A DNA stretch of 64,000 nucleotides from Opisthocomus hoazin. Its lineage: Eukaryota; Chordata; Aves; Opisthocomiformes; Opisthocomidae. The notes under the pieces are model-generated. The model searched no databases. It was not told the DNA's origin and worked only from the letters and a program-made list of their open reading frames with translations. This document shows, one piece after another, positions 17,120-49,748 of the stretch; positions within the stretch are counted from its first letter, which is position 1; each line of letters opens with the position of its first letter. The position numbers and the translations under genes are program-made. The stretch covers positions 6,299,379 to 6,363,378 of the forward strand of contig NC_134439.1 of assembly GCF_030867145.1 (NCBI RefSeq). The letters run 5' to 3'.

Positions 17120-20100
17120 TTAAGACACGAAACGCCGGAGGAGGAGGTACACCAGCCCTCCGAGCGCGGCGACAACCGTGCCGGCCGCCAGCCGTGCCCA
17201 GAGGAAATCCAGGGAAGCCTCGAGGCGGGTGTGCAGGCTCAGGACCTGCCGGCGCGTGCTCTCCCGCTCCCCGGAGTTGTCGATGACGTGACTCGCCAAT
17301 TTGCGCTTCTCGCCCAGCGGTAGCTGGGAGGCGATGCGAGCTTCGGCCTCCGCCTGGGACAGCCCGTTCCTCTTCATCAGCCGAGAGAGCTGCGTCGGCG
17401 GGTCGCTGCCGGGACAGGAGGGCGGCACTGAGATGGGGGCGTGGGACGGAAGAGGGGGTTTCCCTGCCTTCCTCAGCATGAGGGGGAAATGCCGGGGTAA
17501 ACGGGGGTGGGGGGAGACGTGCCCTGCTTTAGCACTGGAACAGGCTGCCCAGGGAGGTTGTGGAGTCTCCTTCTCTGGAGATATTCAAGACCCGACTGGA
17601 CAAGGTCCTGTGCAGCCTGCTCTGGGTGACCCTGCTTCGGCAGGAGGGTTGGACTAGATGACTCACAGAGGTCCCTTCCAACCCCTACTATTCTGTGATT
17701 CTGTGATTCTGTGATTTCAGATCCGGCGCAGGCATCCCGCGCTGGGAGCAGGGGAGCCGGCGCCTGCAGCGCTGCCCGGGCTGACCCCGCTGCGTGTTTT
17801 CGGCATTCCCACGGCCCACAACCCCGGGGCAGCGCCCCAAACCTGCCCCAGCCACGGGAGCACAGGTTGGGGAAGGCCCAAAGACAGCCATTGCCCCCCG
17901 TACGATGGTGCCAGGTTTTGAGAAAACCTCTGTAAGCAGCCCCTGGCACACGAGGATAAAGGAGGCCGTCGCTTCTCACGCCTACGGAAAAGAAGCGGCG
18001 TTCTCGAAAGGCTTCGCACCAGGGCTGCGGCTGAACCCTCCCCGCAGCGGGAGGGACGCGACCGTCCCCTCCAGGCTCTCGATGAGGCGGCAGCGTCCCT
18101 GTCCTCGTGGCACTTACCAGTAAACCAAGACCGTGTATTTCATAAACTTGGTCAATCTGTTGGTCTCAAAGAGCAGAGGGATGTCAAGGATCACGTAGCG
18201 GTAGCCTGCAAAAGTGACAGCACCCCCCAAAAAAAGGCACAGGGTTACTCCGACTCCCAAACCCCTCGTGCTGCGCGCGCCGCGAAGCAAGCGGGAGAGC
18301 TCCCCGGCGCTGCGACCACAGCCGAGAGGAGAGCAGAGCCTGCTCGCCCTCCTCCTCGCGGAGGGAGGAAATGGTTTCGTTCCAAGTTTCCAGCAGAAAA
18401 AAAAAAAAGAAAACCAAACAAAAAAAGCAAACCCTAACCTGGATGATCTCAGACCAAAGGTGAAGCTGCAGAAATATAATGAGGAGCTGAAACAAGGAGC
18501 TGAAATGAAAGCGGCTGCGCCCGGCTGCGAGAGCGGCAGCCACGCCGCCGTCTCTGGCCTCTCCAGGGGAGCAGTGCCTGCAGCAGGATTTGCTCTCCTC
18601 TCCTTCCCTTGTCCAAGACTTCGCCGGGCTGCAGCCATCTGAGCCAACGTTTCCCAGCTCAGTTTCCTTCCCTTTTCAGAAAGCTTTGGCTAAAGAGCTC
18701 CATTTTTCCAAGGAAACCCCTGCAGGCCTCTCCCAGCTGCGATGCTGAAACGCGGGGGTGCCTCCAGGCGCAGCCCCGCGGCCTGAAACCTCACCAAAAC
18801 TGGCCAGGTTTGGCTGAAAACCGCCGTCGCCAGGCGGAGCAGCCGGCAGAGCAGAGCTCGTAACGGCCGGCTGCCGACCCACCGGACCCCGCAGCCCACC
18901 CCAGGCTCCCCGCACACCCCTGCCCTTCACAACACCCCGGGCAGCGTCTGGGGACGTCAGGGTGTGAGCAAGGGCAGGGGAAAGCTGCAAGTCAGGACCT
19001 CCCTCCCCCGTGTGCGCCCCACAGGGACCCCCCCAGTTCTGCTGGCGTCCCCTCGTTACAACCCAACCCCCCCAGCTGAGATGGCCACGGCAATAAAGCC
19101 TTGACAAAGACATCGCCGTCCAACAAGCCCAGAGAGAATTCTGGCTGCCCTGCGGTTTGATCGATAAGAGCTTGCCTTGCACAGCAACCCTCAGAGACAG
19201 GATCCAGCCATCCCAAATCATTAAAACCTGACTAATGAGGACAAAGCAGCCTGCTGAAGCCACGCAGCTCTCTCGCCGAGGGGCAGGACGGCATCCGCCG
19301 CCCGAGCGTGCAGCCCTGGGTTCCAGACTCCATCTTTGGCTCCCAGCTTTCCTGCCTGTTGCTTCCTTGGCGCTTTCTCTTCCTCCTCCTCCTCCTCCTC
19401 CTCCTCCTCCCCCTTGCCCCGCAGCAGAGCACGGCCCCTGCAGTGCCCCGGCACAGGCCTATTCAGCTGTCACAGGGCTCAGCTTTGATAAGCGCCACAA
19501 AACCAGACTGACTCTATTAAGACATCCTTCTGTCTACATGGAGACCTCCAGAACAGCTGGTGATCTTATCTGGCATTTGATGAGACCAAGTTTGACAGCT
19601 GTATTTGTTCTATTTATCAGGGGGGAAAGCGGGACTTTGGAAACCACAGCTGTCAGCCCATTTCTCACCTTATCGAGACTAAAAGGGCTCCGCAGCTTTC
19701 ACTGCAGCCCAGTGAGCCTGGGGGCAGGGAAGCAGATTTGGCCATTTTGGAAGGTATGACATTCTCCGGCACGTAATCTCAGAAGAGGCCTCACAAGGCT
19801 TTGCTCTGGCCCTACAGATGTACTTTAAACCAGAGAAGAAGCAGGTGGTGAAGGGCAGCAGTGAAAGGCGGGCACGAATCCTCCAAAGGCCAGCGCGAAA
19901 GGCCACCGGTGGCAGAGCACAAAGGCCGTCACTCAGCGCCGGTTCCCTTGCTCCCTCCCCGTCTCTCTCCCCACGTTAAGCAGCAAAGGCAGAGCGAGCG
20001 GGGACGCCGCGGCCGAGCCGGAGCCCCGCTGTGCCGGGGCACCAGAACTGCCCGGCCTCGTACCTAGCACAAAGTACTTCAAGACCTGCTTCAGCATCTC

Positions 20101-22279
20101 CTTCTGGATCTCCGGGTGGGTGATGGAGTTCAGCAGCTGCCGTTTCTCCGGGTGGGAGAAGATGATGTTTCCTAGAGCCTCGCGATTGATCTCTCCGTTC
20201 TCCAAGAGGATCTCGGTGCCGAAGTAACGCACGATCCGCCGATAGGCCGTGAAGTGGGGCTGCACCACTGAGAACATCAAACAGCTGAGGTTAGAGCCGG
20301 TTCTACAGCGCAGTCAGTGTTTGCATCAGCAATCGCCCTCAGATGGGTTCTGTTCGTTAAATAACCGAGCTGATTCTCCTCGGCGGGCAGCACATCTGCC
20401 TGCCAGCACACGCTGCACCGAGCCCGGCGCGGCTCCGCGTCGCAGCCCGGCAGACGCCTGGCATCGGTGCCGCAGGAACGCGTCCGCAAAAAAAACCCCT
20501 CTCAGCCCAAGGTCCCTTCGAGGGCTGAAGCCCAAGAGATGGAAGCATCCTGCGAACGGGGCTGGGAGTCAGCCGGGCGGGCGGGGGGACTCGCCGAGGG
20601 CCACCAGCCAAGGGACGGGGCTGCGCCGATCCCCGCTGCCCGCGGCACGAGGAGTCGAGCGGGGGGAGCCGAAAGGGACAGGGACAGCATCAGGTTTATC
20701 TGAGCTGGGAACTTCAGCGCTCGGTGAATAGAGCCTGGCTGCGGCGAGGCGGCTCGGGCTGCTGCTGCGGTTTTTTACCGTCTTTCTCCTGTTACCAAAT
20801 TCTTCATGAGAAGGAACACAGAAACCCTCCGAGAGATCAGTTCCCGGCAGGTATTTGCAGGGACTCTGACCTTACGCTAGCGTATAATTTTGAAGCCACC
20901 AAAAAATCACCAGCGAAAAGGATGCAGTAATAAAACCATAATTAAGCCCAAGCTGAGGCTAACCACAGAGAATGACAGACTGTACATAATTTTCTCTCCA
21001 AAATCCAGGAACATTGCCACAGGTTGTAACCTCAGGCCAACCTAATAAAAGTCTTTAAGACCAATTTCTTCCTCCCGCGGAATTCCACATGGAGGCAGTT
21101 TCAGGAGGGGCGGAATCCATACAGTAAACAAACACACATAAAAAAGGAATCGGAGAAAAACGAAGCGATTGGTAGAAACCCGACGCTGAGTATCTGTAGT
21201 GCTTTCCTATTGTCTCCGAGCGCTTTCAGCACCTCCAGCAAATTTTCCGCACCTCGAGGGGAATTACAGCGCAATAAAACATCAAGAGCATCACAGCTCT
21301 AGGTGGCTACAGGGCAAGTTCTTCCCCAAACAGAAAAGCGCAGGCACTTCCAAATGACAGCGCCCGCACCACCGCTCAGCTGCAGACCCCAGACCTTCCG
21401 CATACAGAGTCAGCAGCGCTTCCTGCAGCGAGCGCCGCTCTCCTCGTTATCCCGGCGCTACGGAGGGGTTCACGTCTCGCCCCGCACTGCGCGGGTGAGC
21501 GGGGAGAGCGGGCTCTGCTCCGGTTCCGCTGAGGCAGCAGGTCTGGAGCTCTGGGCCCGTTCTGCGGCCAGGCCAGCACGTTTCCCGAGCAGCGCCAGGC
21601 AGGTGCTGTGCAGCAGCACGGACCAAATCCCCTCTGCTCTGGGATATTTGGCGCCTCTTTTTCTCGGGCGCATGAAGACACGAGTGATTTGGTGGAACAA
21701 CCTCGGTGTTCACAGCCGAGCAACACCCACCCCAGAGGGGAATTCTCCTTCAGGCGTGTCAGTGGTCCCACCTCACGCAGCCACGTCACATGGTGGGTGT
21801 CGTGGCGCTGAGGGGGAACACCAGATCAGCCGAGGGAACGCGCTTTGCAGACAACCACATGGACTTTGCCCAGAGTTGGCTTTCAGAGCTGAGACACACT
21901 GCACTCCAGGAGAGAGAAGCTCCGGGCAAGATCTCCCCACGGTGTTTGTTATGACAGGATCCTATTTTTTTTTTCTTTATTAAAAATATATCCTCGTCCC
22001 AGTCCCCCTGAGACAGCCGCTCCGCCAGCCTCCTTGGCTGGGGAACGGGAGGGAAGCGCTTGTCCAGCGTACCCAGAGCCCCCTCTGCCGCCTGCGCTCC
22101 CAGCGCCCAGCCCGGTTGTCAGGGGAACCTCGGCGAGAAAGAGCAGCGCTGCAAAACTCACCCTCCCTGGCAATGACATCGGCATCGACCACGGCACAGC
22201 CCAGTTCCCGCAGTACGGCCACCACCGTGCTCTTCCCCGACGCGATTCCACCCGAGAGTCCAACCAGGAACATCGCGCT
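17120..22279 (-). CDS. DCAKD: Dephospho-CoA kinase domain-containing protein
   Basis: Coding exons are complement(22162..22273), (20064..20267), (18118..18205) and (17120..17405). Phases are 1, 1 and 2, all junctions GT-AG, giving 690 nt and 229 aa (human 231). The protein opens [18 protein letters not shown] with a P-loop at residues 8-16 (GGIASGKST). Exon 2 has [15 protein letters not shown] and [11 protein letters not shown], and exon 3 [15 protein letters not shown], the CoaE motifs. The C terminus has a hydrophobic segment ([15 protein letters not shown]) consistent with a membrane anchor, as in the human protein. Family role: ATP-dependent 3'-phosphorylation of dephospho-CoA to CoA; the vertebrate DCAKD activity is less documented than COASY. 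The ATG exon has only 6 nt of leader after its acceptor (AG at 22281-22280), so a noncoding exon lies upstream. NMT1 is the divergent neighbour. Confidence 0.95.
17406..18117 (-). other. DCAKD: DCAKD intron 3 (last coding intron)
   Basis: Donor TG|GTAAGTG at 18117, acceptor GGCAG|CGACC at 17406. It contains the CR1 fragment at 17533-17717; nothing else is seen. Confidence 0.8.
17533..17717 (+). mobile_element. CR1 LINE 3' end fragment in DCAKD intron 3
   Basis: Starts GCACTGGAACAGGCTGCCCA and ends with three ATTCTGTG repeats. Same orientation and strongly similar to the fragment at 16424-16670; the two flank the last DCAKD exon as direct repeats. Confidence 0.9.
18206..20063 (-). other. DCAKD: DCAKD intron 2, nothing but a (CTC)n tract
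   Basis: Single-copy-looking DNA with a CTC trinucleotide run at about 19379-19411 and a short A-run near 18400. No other gene is seen. Confidence 0.7.
20268..22161 (-). other. DCAKD: DCAKD intron 1 between coding exons
   Basis: Donor GG|GTGAGT at 22161, acceptor TCTCAG|TGGTG at 20268. Includes a moderately AT-rich stretch (about 20780-21300). No repeat family or gene recognised. Confidence 0.7.
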
Positions 22280-25200
22280 CTGAAACGCAAAGAGAAGAGC
22301 TCGACAACACGCCCGGACAGGGCCGGTTTGCTCACGCTGTGCACAGCAAATATTTACCCCACACAGGCGACTCCATTCAAAGCTCATTTTCACACGTTCT
22401 CCGGGCATCACCGAGAATTCATGACGATGCCGGCACCCCTCTGAGCTGGGTACCCCTGTTTTACAGGCTGCAGAACGGTGCTGGGCTACACGAGGCTTCC
22501 CTGGACGCTGCTAACTCTGCACACGCGCTCATCCAGGCCGGTCACCTGCAGCTCCCCCCAGCTCGCTCCCCTTCAGCATCCGCACCCGTCCAGCCGCAGT
22601 CGAACCAGAAATCAGAGGACGTTCCTGGCGGGGTTGTCGAGGGTGACCCAGGATCCGTGACAACGGGGAAGATTTCAGACAACATCTCAGCCTGGACCGA
22701 GAAACGCGAGGACGGAGAGGGAGAGCCCTGCTTGGGCTCTACAGCCGGGGTGCAAGAGGAGATGAGATCCCTCCGCCAGAACCGGGACGCAGAGCACACA
22801 AGCCCGTAAGGAAATCGCATCCCTGCACTACCTGGAAGGGAGCACAGTCACCGGCAGCCAACGGACACGAGAAATCACAGCTCTGAGCAGCAAACTTGCA
22901 TCTGTCAGCGTGCAAACGTGGCACCAAACACAGGGTCTGCGCTTGCTGATGGCCTCGAGGCTGGGAGGATGCTGGTAACCCCCCGGCCAGCCCGGAGCAG
23001 ACGACGTCTCTCACGGTTTCTGCACTGAGATCTCTCCACACTCAACCCAAAACCTGCAACTCTCTAAATTCTGCCTGCACCCATTCACAGAACCACAGAA
23101 TCCCAGCATGTTGGGGGTTGGAAGGGCCCTCTGGGGGTCACCCAGCCCAACCCCCTGCCCAAGCAGGGTCACCCACAGCAGGTTGCACAGCACCGCGGCC
23201 AGGCAGGGCTGGAATATCTCCAGAGAAGGAGACTCCACAGCCTCCCTGGGCAGCCTGGGCCAGGGCTCCGTCACCCTCAGAGGGAAGAAGTTCTTCCTCG
23301 GGTTCAGCTGGAGCTTCCTCTGCTTCAGTTTGTGCCCGTTGCCCCTTGTCCTGTCGCTGGGCACCACTGGAAAGAGTCTGGCCCCATCCTCCTGACACCC
23401 ACTGACACTGCAGATATTTAGAGGCATTTCTAAGGTCCCCTCTCAGCCTTCTCTTCTCCAGGCTGAACAAGCCCAGCTCCCTCAGCCTCTCCTTGTAGGA
23501 GAGATGCTCCAGTCCCCTCCTCATCCTCATAGCCCTCCGCTGGGCTCTCTCCAGTAGCTCCTCATCTTTCTTGAACTAGGGAGCCCAGCACTGGACACAG
23601 CACTGCAGATGGGGCCTCACTAGGGCAGAGTAGAGGGGGAGGAGAACCTCCCTCTACCTGCTGGCCACACTCCTCTGAATGCACCCCAGGATCCCATTGG
23701 CCTTCTTGGCACCCAGGGCACGCTGCTGGCTCATGTCAACTTCTTCACCGAGAGGCTCAGCGACGCAGCGGCAGCTCTGGACAGGAGTGGGGATGCCTGC
23801 GAGCAAGGCGGTGTCTGCATCCCTGACAACGCAACAGCCACGGCAGGACGGGAAAGCACGAGTGCTGCGGGACCTGGGCAGCCCTGGCAGTGTGGGGAAC
23901 AGACCCCACGGACCAGCACTGGTCCCAGCCAAGGGCATCCAGGGCTTTGTGCAGCCGAATCCTGCAATTCCGCAAGGACAGAGCCCCCAACTTTGCTGTC
24001 ACCTCGTCTGGGGCGATGCCACCGTCACAGAAGAGGAGCCTGATGCTCCCAAGCCCCAGCTTGAGGCTATTGCCCGTTGCATCTGGGAAGAAACCGGCTC
24101 TGTCACCTCTGGCCAGGAGCCGCAGGCGTCTGTAGACACCCGTCAGCTTCCTCCTGCCCAGAGGGAGGGAGGCCCAGCCCCCGCCGCCTCTCCCGGTGAG
24201 CCACGTACCCCCAGACCCCACCACCCCGGTAACCATCGCCCTGCCTAACCCGGTTCTGGTCACACCTCTCTCCAGACACCACAGCCACCAGTCCCCAAGA
24301 ACTCCGTGTGTACAGGAACCGGGAACCTACTGCCCACACCGTCCCCCACGGTGAACGGGGACCGCGCCGCTTTGCACCCAAGGACAGCAGCTAGAACACG
24401 GGCCTGCGGGACGGCTGAAGATGGGCAAAACCACAGCACTGCTTCCTTTTTGCTAGGAAAAAAAGAAAAGACACTTTTGTCATAACTGGGTCCTGCGAAC
24501 AGGACACAGACCCGCGGCCTGGGGGTGGATAAGGCCTGGGGCAGCCGGAGGCAATTCGGCAGAGGGAGGAACCAGGAGTTAGAGCAAAAGCCAGCAGCAC
24601 CCACCAGCCGCGTCGCAAAGCGACTTCGCTTCGTGGCTGCCGAGAGCCGCCGCCAGCCCGCAGCAGCACCGCGGGCTCCCCTCCCCTTGGAGACGCCAGG
24701 CGAGCAGACGGGGTTAACTCCAGCAACGGCGAGGGGGAATTCAACAGAAATCAGAACGGACACCTACAACAAACATCGGTGCTTTGCGGGAGGCTGACAT
24801 AAATCCCGAGCTTTGTTGCCAAGCAAGCACCCGGTCCCCACGGGGAGCCTTTCCCGGCACTACGGTGGGCTCGGCGCGACAGAGGGGCTGTTGATTTATC
24901 ACAGCAGGTGAAAACCCAGCCCTCCCCGGCAGGATTTTGTGCACCTTCTCCAACCGCCTGCAAGAGCTCACGCCGTGCGCGGACAACCAGCCCTCCGCTG
25001 CGCAGGGGCAGAGGCTCCACTCCCGTGTTTTTTTAAAATGACATAAAAATCTCCCCTGCCGACGTAAACGCAAGGTTTTACCTGCAGTAACCCCGACGCT
25101 CTGGCCTCCAGCCCCAGCTGGGACTGGGTCCCAACGAACCCCGCTATTTCTGTCCCTCCGCCGCATACCTGGCAGGCAGGCGGGCGTTACTGCAGGGGTA

Positions 25201-26116
25201 AAGGAGCACTTGGAAGGGGTAAAGGAGCACGTGGAAGGGTTACTCTAGAAACGGCAGCCAAGCGGGGTTTGAAAACACTTGTTTTGTCACAGGGCCTGTA
25301 CAGATATGAGATCCACAGGGCGAGGTATAAATGTTTAACGGGCTTGGGTTTGAACTGTACACAAGGGTGGAGAGGCCAGCCTGCTCCTGCAGGTGTTACA
25401 GGCAGGAGCCAGAACCAGTTTTTCCCCAAAATACACAGTTTATTTGGTGTATTTCGCCCATGCCAACTAACTCGAATGCAGGGAAAGCCGAAATGCGAGC
25501 CGCAGGGGCTGGTCGGACCGGAAAACTCGGCGAGCTGTTCCTGCTGTGAGGAACGCTGCCCTGGGAGACGCGACCCGGAGCCCCGAGGAAGCGGCTTCGA
25601 AAGCCTGAGGTGCCCAACCCCCCCCTGCGTCCCAGCTCCTCTGGTTCTCAAGCACGGCCCAAGCCACTGGCGGGGCCGAGGGCAGAGCCGCGAGGCGTCC
25701 GCCATCGCCCCGCGACACCCAGCCCTCCGCCTGCTCCCAACCTCAGCTGCAGCCGCGGCCTGGCGCGGTCACAGACCGGGGCTTTGCCTCGAGGGGACTG
25801 ACATTGAAAGGAAAAATCACAAAACCCATCGTCGCAACAGGGGGAAGCCGCCCCCGCAGCCAGCACCCCCGGGGCCTTCCTGCCGGTACCGACCCAGGCC
25901 CCGCGCTGGCGGCCGGCACCGGACCGGGCCCTGGCTGCGAAGCGACGCCTCCCGCTGGTCCCGGGCCCGGCCCCGGGCCGTGGCCACCCCCGCGGCCTCC
26001 CCCGGGCCCGGGCTGTCCCCGCGGCTCCTGCCCGGAGCCTGAGGCACGGCCCGCGGGGGGTCAGGGCGGGGGCGAGGGCCGGAGCGGGGCCCCTCACGGC
26101 GCCCTCACCCACTCAC
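22280..26116 (-). other. DCAKD: Predicted DCAKD 5' UTR intron
   Basis: From the acceptor next to the ATG exon to a strong candidate donor at 26116 (AGAGG|GTGAGTGG on the minus strand). It holds the CR1 copy at 23085-23737 and otherwise no recognisable gene. The donor assignment is inference. Confidence 0.45.
23085..23737 (-). mobile_element. CR1 LINE fragment, about 650 bp
   Basis: Minus-strand CR1: the tail is at 23085 (TCACAGAACCACAGAATCCC) and it reads up to the CGCTGCTGGCTCATG segment. 5'-truncated; frames are broken. Confidence 0.92.
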
Positions 26117-26117
26117 C

Positions 26118-26200
26118 CTCTGCCGGGCTTCACACGCGGCGCAGCGTCCCGCGCCTCTATTGGCTGGTGGGAAGAGGGTGTTCCTCTCTCAGCCAATCGA
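26118..26200 (-). other. DCAKD: Candidate noncoding first exon of DCAKD
   Basis: Minus-strand DNA ending at the donor GTGAGTGG (GT at 26116-26115), inside the CpG-rich divergent promoter and next to CCAAT boxes. The DCAKD ATG exon requires an upstream exon; this is the best candidate. The 5' limit is a guess. Confidence 0.35.
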
Positions 26201-26545
26201 CGCCGACCTCATTGGGCTCGGCCCGCCCCCTCGGGCAGGAAGCGGGTGGGGGGCGAGGACACCGCAGCCTCGGTGCGGGACGGGGGGACGGAGCGGGCGG
26301 AGAGGGCTCTCCGGTACGGCGGGTGGCCCCGCACGGCTGCCCCGGTGCGAGAGAGCCCTCCCGCCCCCGGAGCCCCACCCCGGGCCGCCCCCAGAGGCCG
26401 ACGGGAACTGTAGTCCCGGCCCCGCCACAGCTCGGCTCCCGCATGCCCGCGCAGACTACTGGTCCCGGCATGCCTCGCGGCCCGCCGCCCAATCGCGGCG
26501 CGCTTTGTTGCGGGGCTGCGGCAGGCGCCGAGGCCCTGTTTCAAG
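26150..26545. promoter_or_regulatory. Divergent CpG-rich promoter of DCAKD and NMT1
   Basis: TATA-less and CpG-rich. CCAAT/ATTGG boxes at 26159-26163, 26193-26197, 26211-26215 and 26489-26493. Two ZNF143/THAP11-type motifs: ACTACTGGTCCCGGCATGCC at 26455-26474 on plus, and ACTACAGTTCCC on minus at about 26402-26413. The two point in opposite directions, like the two genes. Binding is inferred from the known consensus (ACTACAATTCCCAGCATGC-like). Confidence 0.7.
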
Positions 26546-47594
<21,049 letters not shown>

Positions 47595-47885
47595 GCGAGC
47601 CCTGGCCGGGAGCGCAGCCGAGGAGCCGGGCCCCGCGGAGCTGCTGCCCTCGTGCTTTCCGCCGCAGCCGGACCCACGCCGGGAGAGGTGGAACCGAAGC
47701 AGCCGCCCATGTCCCGCAGCGCCGGCCGCCGCTGCCCCGCTGCCCTCCGCGGCCTCCTTTGTTTTGGTTTAATTGCATCCTCGTAAAGACGTGATCAAGG
47801 GAATGTAACTGCTGAAACTAGCTCATGATTGGCATATAATGGAGTTCACGGGTGAATAATAAAAGTATATATTATATATATTTTA
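47595..47885 (+). other. NMT1: NMT1 3' UTR
   Basis: From the stop codon to just past the poly(A) signal; the AT content rises sharply near its end. Extent inferred from the signal. Confidence 0.7.
47858..47863 (+). terminator. NMT1: NMT1 polyadenylation signal AATAAA
   Basis: AATAAA 264 bp after the NMT1 stop, followed by a TATATATTATATATATTTT tract. Only strong candidate close to the stop. Confidence 0.8.
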
Positions 47886-49165
47886 AATCTTTCCTGTTCC
47901 AAACTGGCACGAGTCGCATTCGTCTGCTGAAGGCCACCTCCGGGCTGCTGGACTGTGACTTTTCTCGACGGGGCCGACCGAGGGAGATGCTTGCTGTGCC
48001 GAAGGGCCCGGCGCCGGCGTGCTGGAGCACCGGGCTGCCGAGCCCTCCCGCCTGCCCGGAGGGTGCTGGGGGCCCTGGCTGCGGCTCCGCTGTGTCCCCC
48101 GCTTCGCTCCCTCCTCTGCTAAACTCGGCCCTTGCCGCGGGTGCCTGGAGGGGGAGGATGGCACCGTCCCTCCCCGCGGGCTCGGGAGCACGTCAGAATT
48201 TCTTTCTAAGGGCTATTTGTGCAAGCGATGCCTTGTCCCTTCTCCTCCCCAGCCTCGGAGACTGGAACCCTCGCTGCTCAACGCTGAACCGAGGAGCAGC
48301 GACGCGCGAAGATACGGGGGGGACTCGGCTCGGCCACCCCGCTCCGCTCGGACTCCCGGGGCTTGTCCCCCGCCGCGACGCCAGGGCTGCGGGCGCCGGG
48401 GGGACGATCCGTCGCCGCTGCCGCACCTCGGGGCTCTCCGCTCGGCTGCTTTTCTCTGGGAGCGTGGAAACACGGCCGCACACGCAAGCGACTGCGCTGC
48501 GACGCGCCTTCGGCATCGGCTCTGCCGCCGCGCCAGCGCCGCTTCCACCCGGCTCGTCACCTTGTGCTACGGGGACCTCCGAGGTAAAGGAAGAGTTTTC
48601 TTCCGTGGAAAACCTTCATCCCATCACGCTATCCCGGGCACCGAGCGCCCCGGCAGCCTGCCGCCTCCCGCCGTGCCACGGACCGTGTCCCCGCAGAGCT
48701 CCGAGACGCTCCCGCCCTCCCAGCCAAAGGTTTCCACAGCTGCACGCCAAGGCCAGGACCCCGTCTATGCACCCCACGCCTCCCCGTCCGGGCCCCCCGT
48801 CGCGCCCCGTGGGACCCCCAGGGGCTGTGCTCACCCCGGCCGGGACCTGCGCGGCCTCGGTGGGGACCAGGAGCCCATCACATCCCCCCCCAGCAGCACC
48901 CTCGCGTCCCCCCTGCTCGGGGTCCCGTGTCACCTATGCAAATACCTGTGTCCCCTCCTGTGTCCCCGGTGTCCTGGGTGGGGGGAGGCTGGGTGCAGGA
49001 CCCTCCCCCTGTCTCCGTTGTTGGGGGCTGCTCCAGTGACCCCCCCCACCCCCCGTGGGTGTTTGGCAGCTCCCCAGGGCCGTGCTGCGTTTGGGGCTGG
49101 GCTCAGCCCTCACCCCCCGTCCCCCCACCCAACGGGCCCCGGGAGGTGACAGGGACACCGGGACA
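47886..49165. other. Intergenic between convergent NMT1 and PLCD3
   Basis: GC-rich. A 395-codon plus-strand open frame over it has no recognisable domain and overlaps other equally long frames, so I do not call a gene. Confidence 0.55.
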
Positions 49166-49184
49166 GGCGCTGTTAAATAAAACC

Positions 49185-49190
49185 TTTATT
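49185..49190 (-). terminator. PLCD3: PLCD3 polyadenylation signal (AATAAA on minus)
   Basis: TTTATT on plus (CCAATAAAGG on minus), 559 bp beyond the PLCD3 stop. It defines a 3' UTR of about 0.58 kb (49748 down to about 49165). Confidence 0.8.
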
Positions 49191-49748
49191 GGACTGGCTT
49201 GGCACCGGGCTGTGAGTCTGTGAGCGGCGCTGGAGCAGGGGGGCACGGCCCCAGCCGAGCGAGGCCTCGATGCCATGGGGTGTGCGGTGGCAGGGTCCTC
49301 TCGGGGACTGCGTGGTGGCAGGGTCCCCTCGAGGACCTCGTGGCGATGGCCCCGTCCTTGCAGCCCAAAGTGGGGCCAGGATCGAGCGTGGCCGGGGGTG
49401 GTGACGTTCGGGGGTTGCTGTCACCCACCTCACCCCCTCCCGGGGCTGTGCTGGCCCACCCGCCCCGTCGCGGTGGTCACAGCGTCCCTGTCCCCTGGGG
49501 GTCACAGCCAGGGCAGGGAGGAGCGGGGCACACAGGCTGGCAGGCAGGGTGGCCCTTGGGGACATGGAGGGGGTCCCCTATCCCCGTGGGTCCCCTGACC
49601 AGCCCTGCTGTCACCGCAGCCGGGCGAGCGGTGTCCCCAGGCTGTCCCCGCACGGGACGCGGGGTGTCTGCGGCGCAGGAGGGTGCCCACCCCATGCAGG
49701 ACCACGCCATCCCCCGCCCTGGGACACCACGTCCCTCCCACGGGGACC

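Noticed and set aside
47852-49039. 395-codon frame between NMT1 and PLCD3
   Set aside because: Serine/proline/arginine-biased translation of GC-rich DNA without a domain, overlapped by other long frames.
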